Source: Actinomycetes bacterium
Lineage (GTDB): Bacteria; Actinomycetota; Acidimicrobiia; Acidimicrobiales; Bog-793
DNA: 64,000 bases
NCBI GenBank assembly: GCA_021786195.1
Contig: JAJYNS010000013.1
Coordinates: 42,094-106,093, forward strand
Reading direction: 5' to 3'
Under the pieces are notes generated by a model, which was not told where the DNA came from, did not search any database, and saw only the letters and a list, made by a program, of their open reading frames with translations. Shown piece by piece: positions 22,618-31,047 of the stretch. Position 1 is the first letter of the stretch, and each line of letters starts with the position of its first letter. A program made the position numbers and the translations under genes.

Positions 22618-25056
22618 TCAGGGCCGAGAGCCCGTGGAGGTGGCGACCGAGACCGTGGTCGGGCGCAGCGAGGAGATCGGGTACTCGACGACCTCCCCGC
22701 CCAGCGAGACGGTCGCGCCGGAGCGCAGGTCCGCCGAGGAGGCCCCGACGTCGAAGCGGAACTGGCCGGGCTCGGTGACCCGGCGAAGCCGCTCGTCGAA
22801 GAAGCCGAGACGGCTCGGGTGCACCGAGAACTCGACCCGGCAGGACTCCCCCGGCGCGAGACGGACCCTCGTGAACCCGACGAGCTGCCGTTCGGGGCGC
22901 GCCACGGAGGCGACGAGGTCGGTGACGTAGAGCTGGACGACCTCGTCTCCGGTCCGCTCGCCGGTGTTCCTGAGGTCGACGCCGACCGAGACCGGCGTCA
23001 GGGTGTCGCTCGCCTCTACCCGGATCGGGCCATAGCCGAAGCTCGTGTAGCCGAGCCCGTGGCCGAAGGGGAACAGCGGGGAGGTCGGGCTGTCCACGTA
23101 CTCGCCGTAGAACATCGCCGTCGAGCCTCCGGCACGATGCCCGAGATAGCGGGGGACCTGGCCGACGCGCCTCGGCAGGCTGACCGGCAGCCGTCCCGAG
23201 GGGCTGACGACGCCGAAGAGCACGTCGGCCAGCGCGGAGCCGCCCTCCTCGCCGAGCGGCCAGGCCTGGACCAGGGCGCTCGCGACGGCCCCGACGCGCT
23301 CGAGCGCGTGCACCCGCCCGCTGAGCACGACGACGACCGTTGGCGTGCCCGTCGCGGCGACCGCCTCGACGAGCTCCTCCTGCACCCCGGTGAGCGCCAG
23401 GCTCGTCGCGTCCCGAGCCTCGCCGACGGTGCTCGCAAGGCTGAGCCCCGAGCGCCCGGCGACGACGACCACTGCGACCTCGGCGCCGGAGGCGGCTCGC
23501 ACGGCCTCCTCGAAGCCGGAGCGGTCGTCGCCGGTGACGGCGCACCCCGCGGCGTGCTCGACCGACGTCCCGGGACCGGCGAGCGCCTTGATCCCTGCAA
23601 GCGGCGTGACGTGCGGGGTGTAGTAGGCGCCGGGCTGCCACTCACCGGTCACCGGAGGGAGCAGCGAGTCGATGTCCTCCACCGCCGGGCCCGCCGCCTC
23701 CCCGTCGTGCGCCGCGGCGTCCGCGGAGGGCCCGCCGCCCGCCGCCTTGGCGCCCGACTCGGCGGGCAGGCGGTGGTGGCTCGGGTAGTGGTAGTCGCCC
23801 TGCAGCAGCCGCGGGTCGTCGGCACCCGGTCCGATCACGGCGATCCGCCGCAAGCCGGGCCGGAGCGGGAGCACCCCGTCGTTGCGGAGCAGCACGATCG
23901 ACTCCTCGGCGGCACGGCGCGCCAGCGCGCGCTGCTCGGGCGTGTCGAAGACGACGGCCGACCGGCCGGCGTCGACGAAGGGGTGCTCGAAGAGCCCGAG
24001 GGCAAGCTTGGCCGAGAGCACCCGGCGCACGGCGGTGTCGATCAGCTCCATCGACACCTCGCCGGCGCCGATCGCGTCCATCAAGGGCTCACCGAAGCAG
24101 CTGGTCTCCGGGAGCTCGATGTCGAGCCCGGCGTGCAGTGCCAGCCTTGCCGCCGCCCGCTTGTCGGCTGCGACGCGGTGGTGGCTGATCAGGAACGAGA
24201 CCGCGAAGTAGTCGGCGACGACGACCCCCTCGAAGCCGAGCTCTTCGCGCAGCAGGTCGGTCAGGATCGCACGAGACCCTGCAGGGGGAAGCCCGTCCAC
24301 CGAGCTGTAGGAGTTCATCACCGAGCCGAGCCGAGCGCCGGAGATCGCCATGGCGAAGGGCTCGGCGTGCACGTCCCTCAGCTCCCGCGGGCCGAGCTGC
24401 ACCGGGGCGTGGTTGCGGCCGCCCTCGGGGAGCGCGTGGCCGAGGAAGTGCTTGCCGGTCGCGAGCACGCCCCCGGCGAGGTCCTCGCCCTGCAGGCCCC
24501 GCACGTAGGCCGTCCCGAGCACTCCCGCGAGCACCGGGTCCTCCCCGAAGGTCTCCTCCACCCGGCCCCAGCGAGGGTCGCGGGCGACGTCGAGCACAGG
24601 CGCCAGGCAGTGCCGGGCGCCCACGGCGAGCAGCTGCTCGCGGATGACGGTCGCGACCTCCTCGACGAGCCCCGGGTCGAAGGTCGACGCCAGCCCGATC
24701 GCCTGGGGGAACACCGTCGCGTCGCGCGCGAGGAAGCCGCCGGTGCCCTCCTCGTGGACGAGCGCCGGGATGCCGAGCCGAGTGCCTTCGACCATGTAGC
24801 GCTGGAGGTCGTTGGCGATCGCGGCGCTCTCCGCGGGTCGCAGGGCGGTCGCCCCGGAGATGCGCGTCACCTCCCCGATCCCGTGGGGCGCGACCTCACG
24901 GGCGAGCGTCGGGCTGAAGCCTTGCGAGTCCATCAGCGAGGTGATCCACGCGCAGCCGAGCTGCGCGACCTTCTCCTCGATCGTCATCCGCGAAAGGAGG
25001 TCCTCGGCACGTTCCTCGACGCCCCTGGAGGCGTCCTTGTACACCTGCTCGGTCAT
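22618..25056 (-). CDS. Glycoside hydrolase family 3 beta-glycosidase
   Basis: An 812-residue enzyme without signal peptide, so it acts on imported oligosaccharides. The N-terminal TIM barrel ends with the nucleophile D282 in GVVVADYFAV. The alpha/beta sandwich domain and a C-terminal fibronectin-III-like domain (TGERTGDEVVQLYVTD) follow. KHFLGH and DPRWGRVEETFGEDP are conserved substrate-site motifs. Beta-glucosidase or beta-xylosidase activity is likely. It is the last gene of a LacI-linked sugar operon, 88 nt after the second permease, with AGAAAGGA before the ATG. Confidence 0.9.
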   Translation of the reverse strand: MTEQVYKDASRGVEERAEDLLSRMTIEEKVAQLGCAWITSLMDSQGFSPTLAREVAPHGIGEVTRISGATALRPAESAAIANDLQRYMVEGTRLGIPALVHEEGTGGFLARDATVFPQAIGLASTFDPGLVEEVATVIREQLLAVGARHCLAPVLDVARDPRWGRVEETFGEDPVLAGVLGTAYVRGLQGEDLAGGVLATGKHFLGHALPEGGRNHAPVQLGPRELRDVHAEPFAMAISGARLGSVMNSYSSVDGLPPAGSRAILTDLLREELGFEGVVVADYFAVSFLISHHRVAADKRAAARLALHAGLDIELPETSCFGEPLMDAIGAGEVSMELIDTAVRRVLSAKLALGLFEHPFVDAGRSAVVFDTPEQRALARRAAEESIVLLRNDGVLPLRPGLRRIAVIGPGADDPRLLQGDYHYPSHHRLPAESGAKAAGGGPSADAAAHDGEAAGPAVEDIDSLLPPVTGEWQPGAYYTPHVTPLAGIKALAGPGTSVEHAAGCAVTGDDRSGFEEAVRAASGAEVAVVVVAGRSGLSLASTVGEARDATSLALTGVQEELVEAVAATGTPTVVVVLSGRVHALERVGAVASALVQAWPLGEEGGSALADVLFGVVSPSGRLPVSLPRRVGQVPRYLGHRAGGSTAMFYGEYVDSPTSPLFPFGHGLGYTSFGYGPIRVEASDTLTPVSVGVDLRNTGERTGDEVVQLYVTDLVASVARPERQLVGFTRVRLAPGESCRVEFSVHPSRLGFFDERLRRVTEPGQFRFDVGASSADLRSGATVSLGGEVVEYPISSLRPTTVSVATSTGSRP

Positions 25057-25144
25057 CGAGCGTCCTTTCTCTCTGAACCTCTCTGAGATCCCCCTGAGCC
25101 CCCGATGGTCCCGGTCCTCCGGTCCGCCACCCAGGCGGCGACGC

Positions 25145-26056
25145 TCACCGCAGCCCGACGCCGCTCAGGCCCCTCACGAACTGCCGGCGCATTGCGACGT
25201 AGAGCACGACGAGCGGGATGACCGAGAGGAGGACGGCGGCCATGATGGCCGGCACGTCGATGCCGTACTCGCCCTGGAACTTGTACAGGCCGAGGGGGAG
25301 GACGGCCGTGCCGTTGCTCTGGGTGAGCACGAGCGGGATGAGGAAGTTGTTCCAGACGTTCAGCCCGGTGTAGATGCCGAGCGTCGCGAGCACCGGGCGG
25401 GAGAGCGGCACGATCAGCCGGCCGAATATGCGCCACTCGCCGGCCCCGTCGACGGCCATCGCGTCGATCAGCTCCCGGGGGATGTCACGGATGAAGCTGA
25501 GCATGATGAGCACCGCGACCGGGATCGCGGAGGCGCTCAGGGTGAGGATCAAGGCGAGGAGCGTGTCGTAGATGCCGAGCTTGAGGATGATGACGTAGAG
25601 CGGCACGATCAGCGCCTGGATCGGGATGGCGAGCCCGAAGATGACCAGGCGAAGCGACCATCCGGCGAAGCGCGACGTCCGGCGGATCACCCGGAAGGAC
25701 ATCGCGAGCGAGAGCGTGAGCGTCAGGACCACCGACGAGCCGGTCACGATCACGCTGTTCACGAAGTAGGTGCCGAGCCCGGCGTGGAACACGGTGGAGT
25801 ACTCGCTGAACGTCAATCCCCCCGTCGGGACCCAGGGGTTCGCCGTGATGTAGGTCCCTTCGTTCCTCAGGCTCGAGAGCACCATGAAGTAGATCGGGGC
25901 CAGGACGACGACCAGCCAGACGGTGCCGAGGACGAAGGCCACGGCACGCCCGGGCCGGGCCCGCAGGTGGTGCCCGGCGCGCCGCATGCGCGCTGCCAGC
26001 CCCGGCCGCGCCGGAGCGCACGCGCGCAGCCGGAGGCCCGGCGCGGAGACGCTCAT
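25145..26056 (-). CDS. Sugar ABC transporter permease (CUT1, MalG-like)
   Basis: A 303-residue inner-membrane subunit with about six spans. The EAA loop reads ELIDAMAVDGAGEWRIFGRLIVPLSRP, the coupling helix for a MalK-type ATPase. The ATG was placed at 26056 because it forms a 4-nt ATGA overlap with the preceding permease. The larger open frame upstream is a shadow. No ATPase is encoded in this cluster, so a shared MsmK/MalK-type ATPase elsewhere is implied. Confidence 0.9.
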   Translation of the reverse strand: MSVSAPGLRLRACAPARPGLAARMRRAGHHLRARPGRAVAFVLGTVWLVVVLAPIYFMVLSSLRNEGTYITANPWVPTGGLTFSEYSTVFHAGLGTYFVNSVIVTGSSVVLTLTLSLAMSFRVIRRTSRFAGWSLRLVIFGLAIPIQALIVPLYVIILKLGIYDTLLALILTLSASAIPVAVLIMLSFIRDIPRELIDAMAVDGAGEWRIFGRLIVPLSRPVLATLGIYTGLNVWNNFLIPLVLTQSNGTAVLPLGLYKFQGEYGIDVPAIMAAVLLSVIPLVVLYVAMRRQFVRGLSGVGLR

Positions 26057-27042
26057 GCCATGCCCTCCCTCTGGCTCTCCATCGAGCTGAATCCCGTGAT
26101 CCTGACGAGGACGAGCGCGACGGCGATCCCGATGACCCCGAGCACGACGGCCAGCACGCTCGCGTAGCCGAAGCTCAGGTTCGTGAACGCCTCGAGGTAC
26201 ATGTCGAGCGAGAGCACCCTCGTCGTGTAGCCCGGGCCGCCGACGGTGAGGATGTAGATGATGTCGAAGTACGTGAGCGAGCCGACCACGATCAGCGTGC
26301 TCGACACGACGATCGTGTAGCGGAGCTGGGGCAAGGTGATGTGGAGGAACTGCTGCCAGGGGGTGATGCCGTCGAGGGCGGCCGCCTCGTAGAGCACGTC
26401 GGGGATCTGCTTGCGGCCCATCTGGTAAAGGAGCGTGTGGAAGGGGACGAACTGCCAGGCAATGAGGAAGACGATCGTCCACAGCGCCGTGGAGTTGCCT
26501 CCGAGCCAGTTCTGGTGGAGGAACGGCATGCCGAGGTGCTCGCCGAGCCAGGCGATGCCGCCGAAGTTCGGGTCGAGCAGCGACTGCCACATCAGCGCGA
26601 TGCCCGCCGTCGACAGCAGCAGCGGAAGGAGGTAGAAGGCGGCGTAGACGGCCCGGTAGCGCTGGCGGCCTGCGACGAACATCCCGAGCGCCATCGAGAG
26701 CGGCGTCTGCACGAGCCAGCTCGCCAGGACGAGGACCCCTGTGACCTCGAGGGAGTGGCCGGCGATCGGGTCGTGGAAGAACTGCGCCCAGTTCGCCCCG
26801 CCGACATAGCGCATCTTGCCGATGCCGTTCCAGCTGTAGAAGCTGAGCGCGACGGCCAGCCCGATCGGGAGCAGGATCAGCCCACCGTAGAGCACCATCG
26901 TCGGCGCGAAGCCGACGAAGTCCGCCATCCGGTACGTCCTCGCGCCCACCGGCCGGTGGTCACCCCTCCGGCCCCGCCGCGCGCTCGGCACCCGGCCGGC
27001 GGCTGTACCTCGCGTCTCGGGACGCGCCATGACCTCGATCAT
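26053..27042 (-). CDS. Sugar ABC transporter permease (CUT1, MalF-like)
   Basis: A 329-residue permease with a basic cytoplasmic N-terminus of about 40 residues and six to seven membrane spans. The EAA motif is LYEAAALDGITPWQQFLHITLP near residue 217. ATG at 27042 is used; an ATG at 27030 (MARPETRG) is an alternative. It pairs with the MalG-like permease through an ATGA overlap. A strong inverted repeat lies in the gap before it. Confidence 0.9.
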   Translation of the reverse strand: MIEVMARPETRGTAAGRVPSARRGRRGDHRPVGARTYRMADFVGFAPTMVLYGGLILLPIGLAVALSFYSWNGIGKMRYVGGANWAQFFHDPIAGHSLEVTGVLVLASWLVQTPLSMALGMFVAGRQRYRAVYAAFYLLPLLLSTAGIALMWQSLLDPNFGGIAWLGEHLGMPFLHQNWLGGNSTALWTIVFLIAWQFVPFHTLLYQMGRKQIPDVLYEAAALDGITPWQQFLHITLPQLRYTIVVSSTLIVVGSLTYFDIIYILTVGGPGYTTRVLSLDMYLEAFTNLSFGYASVLAVVLGVIGIAVALVLVRITGFSSMESQREGMA

Positions 27043-27064
27043 CTCAGCTCACCGGTCGGAGCGC

Positions 27065-27107
27065 AGGCCCGGCCCCGGCCGGCCGGAGCCGGGCCGGGGC
27101 CGGGCCT
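27065..27107 (-). repeat. 16-bp perfect inverted repeat between binding-protein and permease genes
   Basis: Arms 27065-27080 (aggcccggccccggcc) and 27092-27107 are perfectly complementary around an 11-nt loop. There is no T tract. In the transcript it forms a very stable hairpin in the 92-nt gap, as expected for an element that stabilises or limits transcripts, so that the binding protein is made in excess over the permeases. Confidence 0.75.
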
Positions 27108-27134
27108 GCAAGGCACTCGACGGTCGCAGTCCCG

Positions 27135-28505
27135 CTAGGAGGTCTTGTCGAGGATCGAGACGAACTGCTGGGGCGTCTCGGTCAGCTCGAAGACCTTCGA
27201 GAGGTTGGTGAGCATCGGCGTCGCTCGGGTCGAGCCGAGCGCCTGGTCCCAGGAGTACTGGAAGTGCGGCGCGTGGAAGACGGCGTTGTACTCCGGGACG
27301 AGGTACTTCGCCAGCTTCGCCTTGCCGAGGAGCGCCCCGGACCCCTTGATCACCGGGACCTCGCCCGCCGCGATCTGGGTCTGGGCGATGCTCGGGGTCG
27401 TGAAGTAGCCCTCGAGGAACTGCTCGGCGACGTACTTCTGGGCGGGCGTGATGTGGCTCGCGACCGCCAGGTAGTCCGCGGTGTTGCCCGCCAGGTCGGC
27501 GGGGTTGCCCTTGCCGCCCGGGACCGTCGGGAACGGTGCCTGGCCGAGCTGGCCGCTGTTGACGAAGCTCGCCCCGGCCGACCCGTCGCCGAGCAGGCTG
27601 GAGATCTGCCAGTTGCCCATCAGCGTCATCGCCGCCTTGCCGGTGTAGAGCAGGGCGTCGGTGACCGAGCTGTAGTCGACCGAGTCGTAGCCGGTCTGGA
27701 ACGCGCCAGCCTTCACGAGGTCCTGGATGTCGGTGAGCGCCTGGATGATCGCGGGGTTGTCCCAGGCGTTCTTCATGCCCGCCTGGATGTTGTCGAAGAC
27801 GGTCGGGCCCCCGATGCGGTCGGTGAGGTACTCGAGGTACATGAGCCCCTCCCAGCCGGAGAGGTTGCCGAGCGCGATCGGCGAGGACAGTCCGGCCTTC
27901 TTGAAGGCCGCGACGTCACTGAGCAGCTGCGGCCAGGTCTTCGGGAAGGTCATGTGGTACTTCGCGAACACCGGCTTGTTGTAGAAGAAGAACACCGGCT
28001 GGGTCCCCTGCACGGGCACGCCGTAGAGCTGACCCTTGTAGCTCACGGGGTCGAGCGCCGACGGCAGCATGTGCTGCGCCCAGCTCACGCTCGTCGACCC
28101 GAGCGGCGTGACGTCCCCAGCCTTGATGTACTGCTGGAGGATGCCGCCCCCCCAGGAGAAGAAGAGCGCCGGCGGCTTGTTGGCCCCCATGGCGAGGAGG
28201 ATCTTCTGCTTGAAAGGCGTGTTGGCGATGAAGTCGATCGTGACCTGGTCACCGGGGTGGTCGGCTTCGAACTTCTTGGCGAGCGCCGTCATGTAATTGT
28301 TGACCGGGCCCGGGTTCGTGACGAACCAGACCGTGATGTGCGCCGTCGGCTCGCTGCTCTTGTGGGTCCGGCGTGCCGTGCTCGCCGCCGCGCCGGTCGT
28401 CGCGAGGAGCGACGCCCCGAGCAGCAGCGCCAGCGCGGCCGCCGCCGGCCGCGTCAGGCGCCGCAGCGCCCGCCGGGCCTGCTGTTCTTTCAGGAATGTC
28501 TGCAC
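27135..28505 (-). CDS. Sugar ABC transporter substrate-binding protein
   Basis: A 456-residue extracytoplasmic binding protein of the CUT1 family (SBP_bac_1). The signal sequence at about residues 18-46 (RPAAAALALLLGASLLATTGAAA) has no lipobox Cys. The mature part has HITVWFVTNPGP, KKFEADHPGDQVTIDFI and GKAAMTLMGNWQI, typical of oligosaccharide binders. The GTG at 28505 is chosen because a GGGGGG run lies 4-5 bases upstream; GTG at 28523 is possible. It is the first gene of the operon, divergent from lacI. A beta-gluco- or xylo-oligosaccharide ligand is inferred from the GH3 gene. Confidence 0.9.
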   Translation of the reverse strand: MQTFLKEQQARRALRRLTRPAAAALALLLGASLLATTGAAASTARRTHKSSEPTAHITVWFVTNPGPVNNYMTALAKKFEADHPGDQVTIDFIANTPFKQKILLAMGANKPPALFFSWGGGILQQYIKAGDVTPLGSTSVSWAQHMLPSALDPVSYKGQLYGVPVQGTQPVFFFYNKPVFAKYHMTFPKTWPQLLSDVAAFKKAGLSSPIALGNLSGWEGLMYLEYLTDRIGGPTVFDNIQAGMKNAWDNPAIIQALTDIQDLVKAGAFQTGYDSVDYSSVTDALLYTGKAAMTLMGNWQISSLLGDGSAGASFVNSGQLGQAPFPTVPGGKGNPADLAGNTADYLAVASHITPAQKYVAEQFLEGYFTTPSIAQTQIAAGEVPVIKGSGALLGKAKLAKYLVPEYNAVFHAPHFQYSWDQALGSTRATPMLTNLSKVFELTETPQQFVSILDKTS

Positions 28506-28567
28506 ATTCCCCCCTTCGCTCACGCGGCCCGAGTCCCCTGGACCCTCCCGGGCACCAGACGACGGTG

Positions 28568-28601
28568 TCGTAACTTTCGGGCCTGGACTGTTATGTTACG
28601 A
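28568..28601. promoter_or_regulatory. Possible operator between the sugar operon and lacI
   Basis: TCGTAAC (28568-28574) and GTTACGA (28595-28601) form an inverted repeat with 20-nt spacing in the least GC-rich part of the 232-nt divergent region. It is a candidate site for the LacI-type regulator. No convincing promoter hexamers for the minus-strand operon were found. Confidence 0.4.
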
Positions 28602-28725
28602 ATGTGATGCTACGCCCCGGGGCCGCCGAAGTCAACGCGACGCGCGTGAGGCTGCCGATCAGCGCACCGAGACGCTGACCGCCCTGACGCCCCCCGGAGC
28701 GTCCCCGGGGTCCGAAACAATCGAA

Positions 28726-28731
28726 TATGCT
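28726..28731 (+). promoter_or_regulatory. -10 element of leaderless lacI transcript
   Basis: TATGCT ends 6 nt before the GTG at 28738 (spacer gttctc). No Shine-Dalgarno is present, so the transcript probably begins at the start codon. Confidence 0.55.
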
Positions 28732-28737
28732 GTTCTC

Positions 28738-29853
28738 GTGGCAACCCCGCCCGGCACCGTGCCCGACACCGTGCCGGAGCAGCCGGCGGCCGGGCCGCCG
28801 GCGATGCCGACCGAGGCGAGACGCCGCCCGGCGAGGGGCAGGCTCGCCGCCAAGGACCGGGTGACCATCGCCGCCATCGCCGAGGAGAGCGGCCTGTCGG
28901 TCGCAACGGTCTCGAAGGTGCTCAACGGGCGGCCGGACGTGGCCGAGGGCACCCGGTCGCGCGTCCAGCAGATCATCCTGCAGCGCGGCTACCGCCGCCG
29001 GGGCTACCGCAGCTCGGCGGCGCCCCCGCTCATCGACGTCGTGTTCAACGAGTTCGACAGCCCATGGGCCGTCGAGCTGGTGCGCGGCGCGATCGCCGCC
29101 GCCCAGGAGCGGGGCCTGACCGTGGCACTGACCTCGCTCGCGGAGGGCGACGAGCGCAAGGTCTGGTTCGACCACATCACCTCTCGGGGAACTCGGGGGA
29201 TCATCCTGCTGCTGTCGCAGCTGACCGCCCACCAGCAGGGCGAGCTCCACTCGCGCAAGCTTCCCTTCGTCGTGATCGACCCTGCCGCGGAGCCCGGGCC
29301 GGAGGTCGCCTCGGTCGGCGCGACCAACTGGGCGGGCGGCCTGGCGGCGACGCGGCACCTGATAGACCTCGGCCACCGGCGCATCGCCTTCATCAGCGGA
29401 CCGCCCGAGCTGCTCTGCAGCCGAGCCAGGCTCGACGGCTACCGGGCGGCGCTCGAGACGGCCGGCCTGCCGGTGGAAGAGGAGCTGCTCCGGCAGGGCG
29501 ACTTCTACGTCGGCGGCGGCTACGAGCAGACGACCGCCCTGCTCGCCCTCGAGCAACCGCCGACGGCAATCTTCGCGGGGAGCGACCTCCAGGCGCTCGG
29601 GACGATCGAGGCCGCCCGGGAGGCCGGCCTGCGGGTGCCGGAGCAGCTGAGCGTAGTGGGCTTCGACGACCTGCCGCTCAGCAGGTGGGCGTCTCCCCCG
29701 CTCACGACCATCCGCCAGCCCCTGACGGAGATGGCGGCGCTCGCCGTCAGGATCCTGCTCGAGAGCGCCGACGGCGGCGAGCCGAGCCACCGGCGGGTCG
29801 AGCTCGCCACCGACCTGGTCGTAAGGGAGAGCACCGCCCCTCCGGATCGCTGA
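28738..29853 (+). CDS. LacI-family transcriptional regulator
   Basis: A 371-residue repressor. After a Pro-rich N-terminal extension of about 38 residues, the HTH VTIAAIAEESGLSVATVSKVLNG (42-64) is followed by a hinge helix and a periplasmic-binding-fold sensor domain. That domain has DLGHRRIAFISG, GYRAALE and SVVGFDDLPLSRWASPPLTTIRQP. It is likely to control the divergent uptake operon and GH3 gene in response to the sugar. GTG at 28738 is supported by the TATGCT element; ATG at 28804 would drop 22 residues of the extension. Confidence 0.9.
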   Translation: MATPPGTVPDTVPEQPAAGPPAMPTEARRRPARGRLAAKDRVTIAAIAEESGLSVATVSKVLNGRPDVAEGTRSRVQQIILQRGYRRRGYRSSAAPPLIDVVFNEFDSPWAVELVRGAIAAAQERGLTVALTSLAEGDERKVWFDHITSRGTRGIILLLSQLTAHQQGELHSRKLPFVVIDPAAEPGPEVASVGATNWAGGLAATRHLIDLGHRRIAFISGPPELLCSRARLDGYRAALETAGLPVEEELLRQGDFYVGGGYEQTTALLALEQPPTAIFAGSDLQALGTIEAAREAGLRVPEQLSVVGFDDLPLSRWASPPLTTIRQPLTEMAALAVRILLESADGGEPSHRRVELATDLVVRESTAPPDR

Positions 29854-29951
29854 GGGCCTCGGCGGGCGGTCCTGCTCGAACCTCGGCGACCTGCGAAGAC
29901 CGCTTCGTGCGCGCTCCGGGTGGGTCCGTAGCACCTCGTAGCCCCATGTTC

Positions 29952-29957
29952 TACACT
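29952..29957 (+). promoter_or_regulatory. -10 element of leaderless antitoxin transcript
   Basis: TACACT ends 6 nt before the GTG at 29964, with no Shine-Dalgarno. This supports the 29964 start over the ATG at 29946, which would lie upstream of the -10 element. Confidence 0.5.
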
Positions 29958-29963
29958 CATCTC

Positions 29964-30212
29964 GTGACCAAGACCATCGCCCAACGGGAGCTGCGAAACG
30001 ACAATGCTCGGGTCATCGACGAGGTGGTATCCGGCCAGACCTTCCTCGTCACCCGCAACGGCGTGCCCGTGGCCGAGCTCCGGCCGGTGCAGCGGCCACG
30101 TCGACGGTTCGTGCCCAAGGTCGAGCTCCAGGCTCTCACCGCTGCCGGACCGCACCTTGACGCCGCCATGTTCAGGGCAGACCTCGATCGCATCGTCGAC
30201 CCGAGCCTGTAG
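29964..30212 (+). CDS. Phd/YefM-type antitoxin of a VapBC-like pair
   Basis: An 82-residue DNA-binding antitoxin. The N-terminal IAQRELRNDNARVIDEVVSG and FLVTRNGVPVAELRPV are the Phd/YefM fold hallmarks. The C-terminal half should wrap and block the toxin. The start at 29964 (MTKTIAQREL) fits the family N-terminus and the leaderless promoter. Its stop abuts the toxin ATG with no gap, so the pair is coupled. Such antitoxins usually repress their own promoter. Confidence 0.88.
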   Translation: MTKTIAQRELRNDNARVIDEVVSGQTFLVTRNGVPVAELRPVQRPRRRFVPKVELQALTAAGPHLDAAMFRADLDRIVDPSL

Positions 30213-30608
30213 ATGTCGACCGGTCTCCTCGACACCTCGGTCGTGATCGACTGGGACGCCCCCGACGTCGCCGCTGCGCTCCCGGACGAGGCGGCAATCT
30301 GTGCGATCACCTTGGCCGAGCTGACCGCCGGCCCACATCTGGCCGCGGCCAGAGGCGAAAGCGCGCGTCGCCAGGCTCGCCTGCAACAGGTCGAAGCCAC
30401 CTTCGAGGCGATCCCCTTCGACGCTTCGGCTGCCCGCAGCTACGGCCAGGTCGTCGTCGCCGCCGCCGAGACGGGCCGTTCTCACCGCCGTCGCACCGCT
30501 GATCTGCTCATCGCCGCCACGGCGCATGCCAACGACCTGCCGCTGTACACGCGGAACCCGGACGATTTCGACGGGCTCGGTGGGTTGATCGAGATCGTCG
30601 CGATCTGA
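30213..30608 (+). CDS. vapC: PIN-domain toxin (VapC-like ribonuclease)
   Basis: A 131-residue Mg-dependent endoribonuclease. The acidic residues of the PIN active site are present: D7 in LLDTSVVID, E36 in LAELTAG, D97 in RTADLLIAATA and D117 in YTRNPDDF. Known relatives cleave tRNA or rRNA. It directly follows its antitoxin and lies about 280 nt from tRNA-Tyr. The toxin appears intact. Confidence 0.88.
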   Translation: MSTGLLDTSVVIDWDAPDVAAALPDEAAICAITLAELTAGPHLAAARGESARRQARLQQVEATFEAIPFDASAARSYGQVVVAAAETGRSHRRRTADLLIAATAHANDLPLYTRNPDDFDGLGGLIEIVAI

Positions 30609-30707
30609 CCGCACGACGAACGGTCCTCCGGCGACCGCAGGGTCCTGGCGGTTCGAACAGCGACGCGAGGCCGCCCGCGGGAAGGCCTCCGTCCATTCGA
30701 TCCGTCG

Positions 30708-30809
30708 TGCGTGGACGCGCTCGATCAGCTGAGCCTCCCGCTCGACACCGATTTCCAGATCCACCGGTTCCGAGGACGGCAGCGCTTCGAGGCGGTCCCT
30801 ATGCCGTGA
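30708..30809 (+). pseudogene. Possible remnant of a PIN-domain toxin C-terminus
   Basis: This frame reads CVDALDQLSLPLDTDF then QIHRFRGRQRFEAVPMP and stop. It resembles the last part of VapC proteins (a DxDF segment followed by a short basic strand), but no intact start or upstream domain exists. The rest of the 280-nt stretch 30609-30888 shows nothing recognisable. The similarity is by eye and weak. Confidence 0.3.
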
Positions 30810-30888
30810 CCGTCAGCCAGCTCGGCTCCGCCAGGGGCTGCCCGAGAAGCGACCGGCATGACCGGCAAGGACTCGCTGAGGTACGCAG

Positions 30889-30970
30889 TGGGCCGGGTAG
30901 GATTCGAACCTACGAAGGCTGCGCCGACAGATTTACAGTCTGCTCCCTTTGTCCACTTGGGTACCGACCC
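30889..30970 (-). tRNA. tRNA-Tyr (anticodon GTA)
   Basis: An 82-nt class II tRNA with a long variable arm. The acceptor is GGGTCGG/CCGGCCC (one T-G pair), the anticodon loop CTGTAAA and the T-loop TTCGAAT. CCA is not encoded. Confidence 0.93.
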
Positions 30971-31035
30971 TCCGGTTCGACACGATATCCGACCGCCGGC
31001 GGCTGGAAGCCCGCCCCGAGCCTCCGGCCGAGAGG

Positions 31036-31041
31036 TAGCTT
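31036..31041 (+). promoter_or_regulatory. -10 element of leaderless YajQ transcript
   Basis: TAGCTT preceded by GAGG, ending 6 nt before the GTG at 31048 (spacer gagcag). The fit to the leaderless pattern is exact. Confidence 0.55.
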
Positions 31042-31047
31042 GAGCAG

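Noticed and set aside
30609..30970. Integration (att) site at tRNA-Tyr
   Set aside because: No direct repeat of the tRNA 3' end was found nearby and no integrase gene is present.
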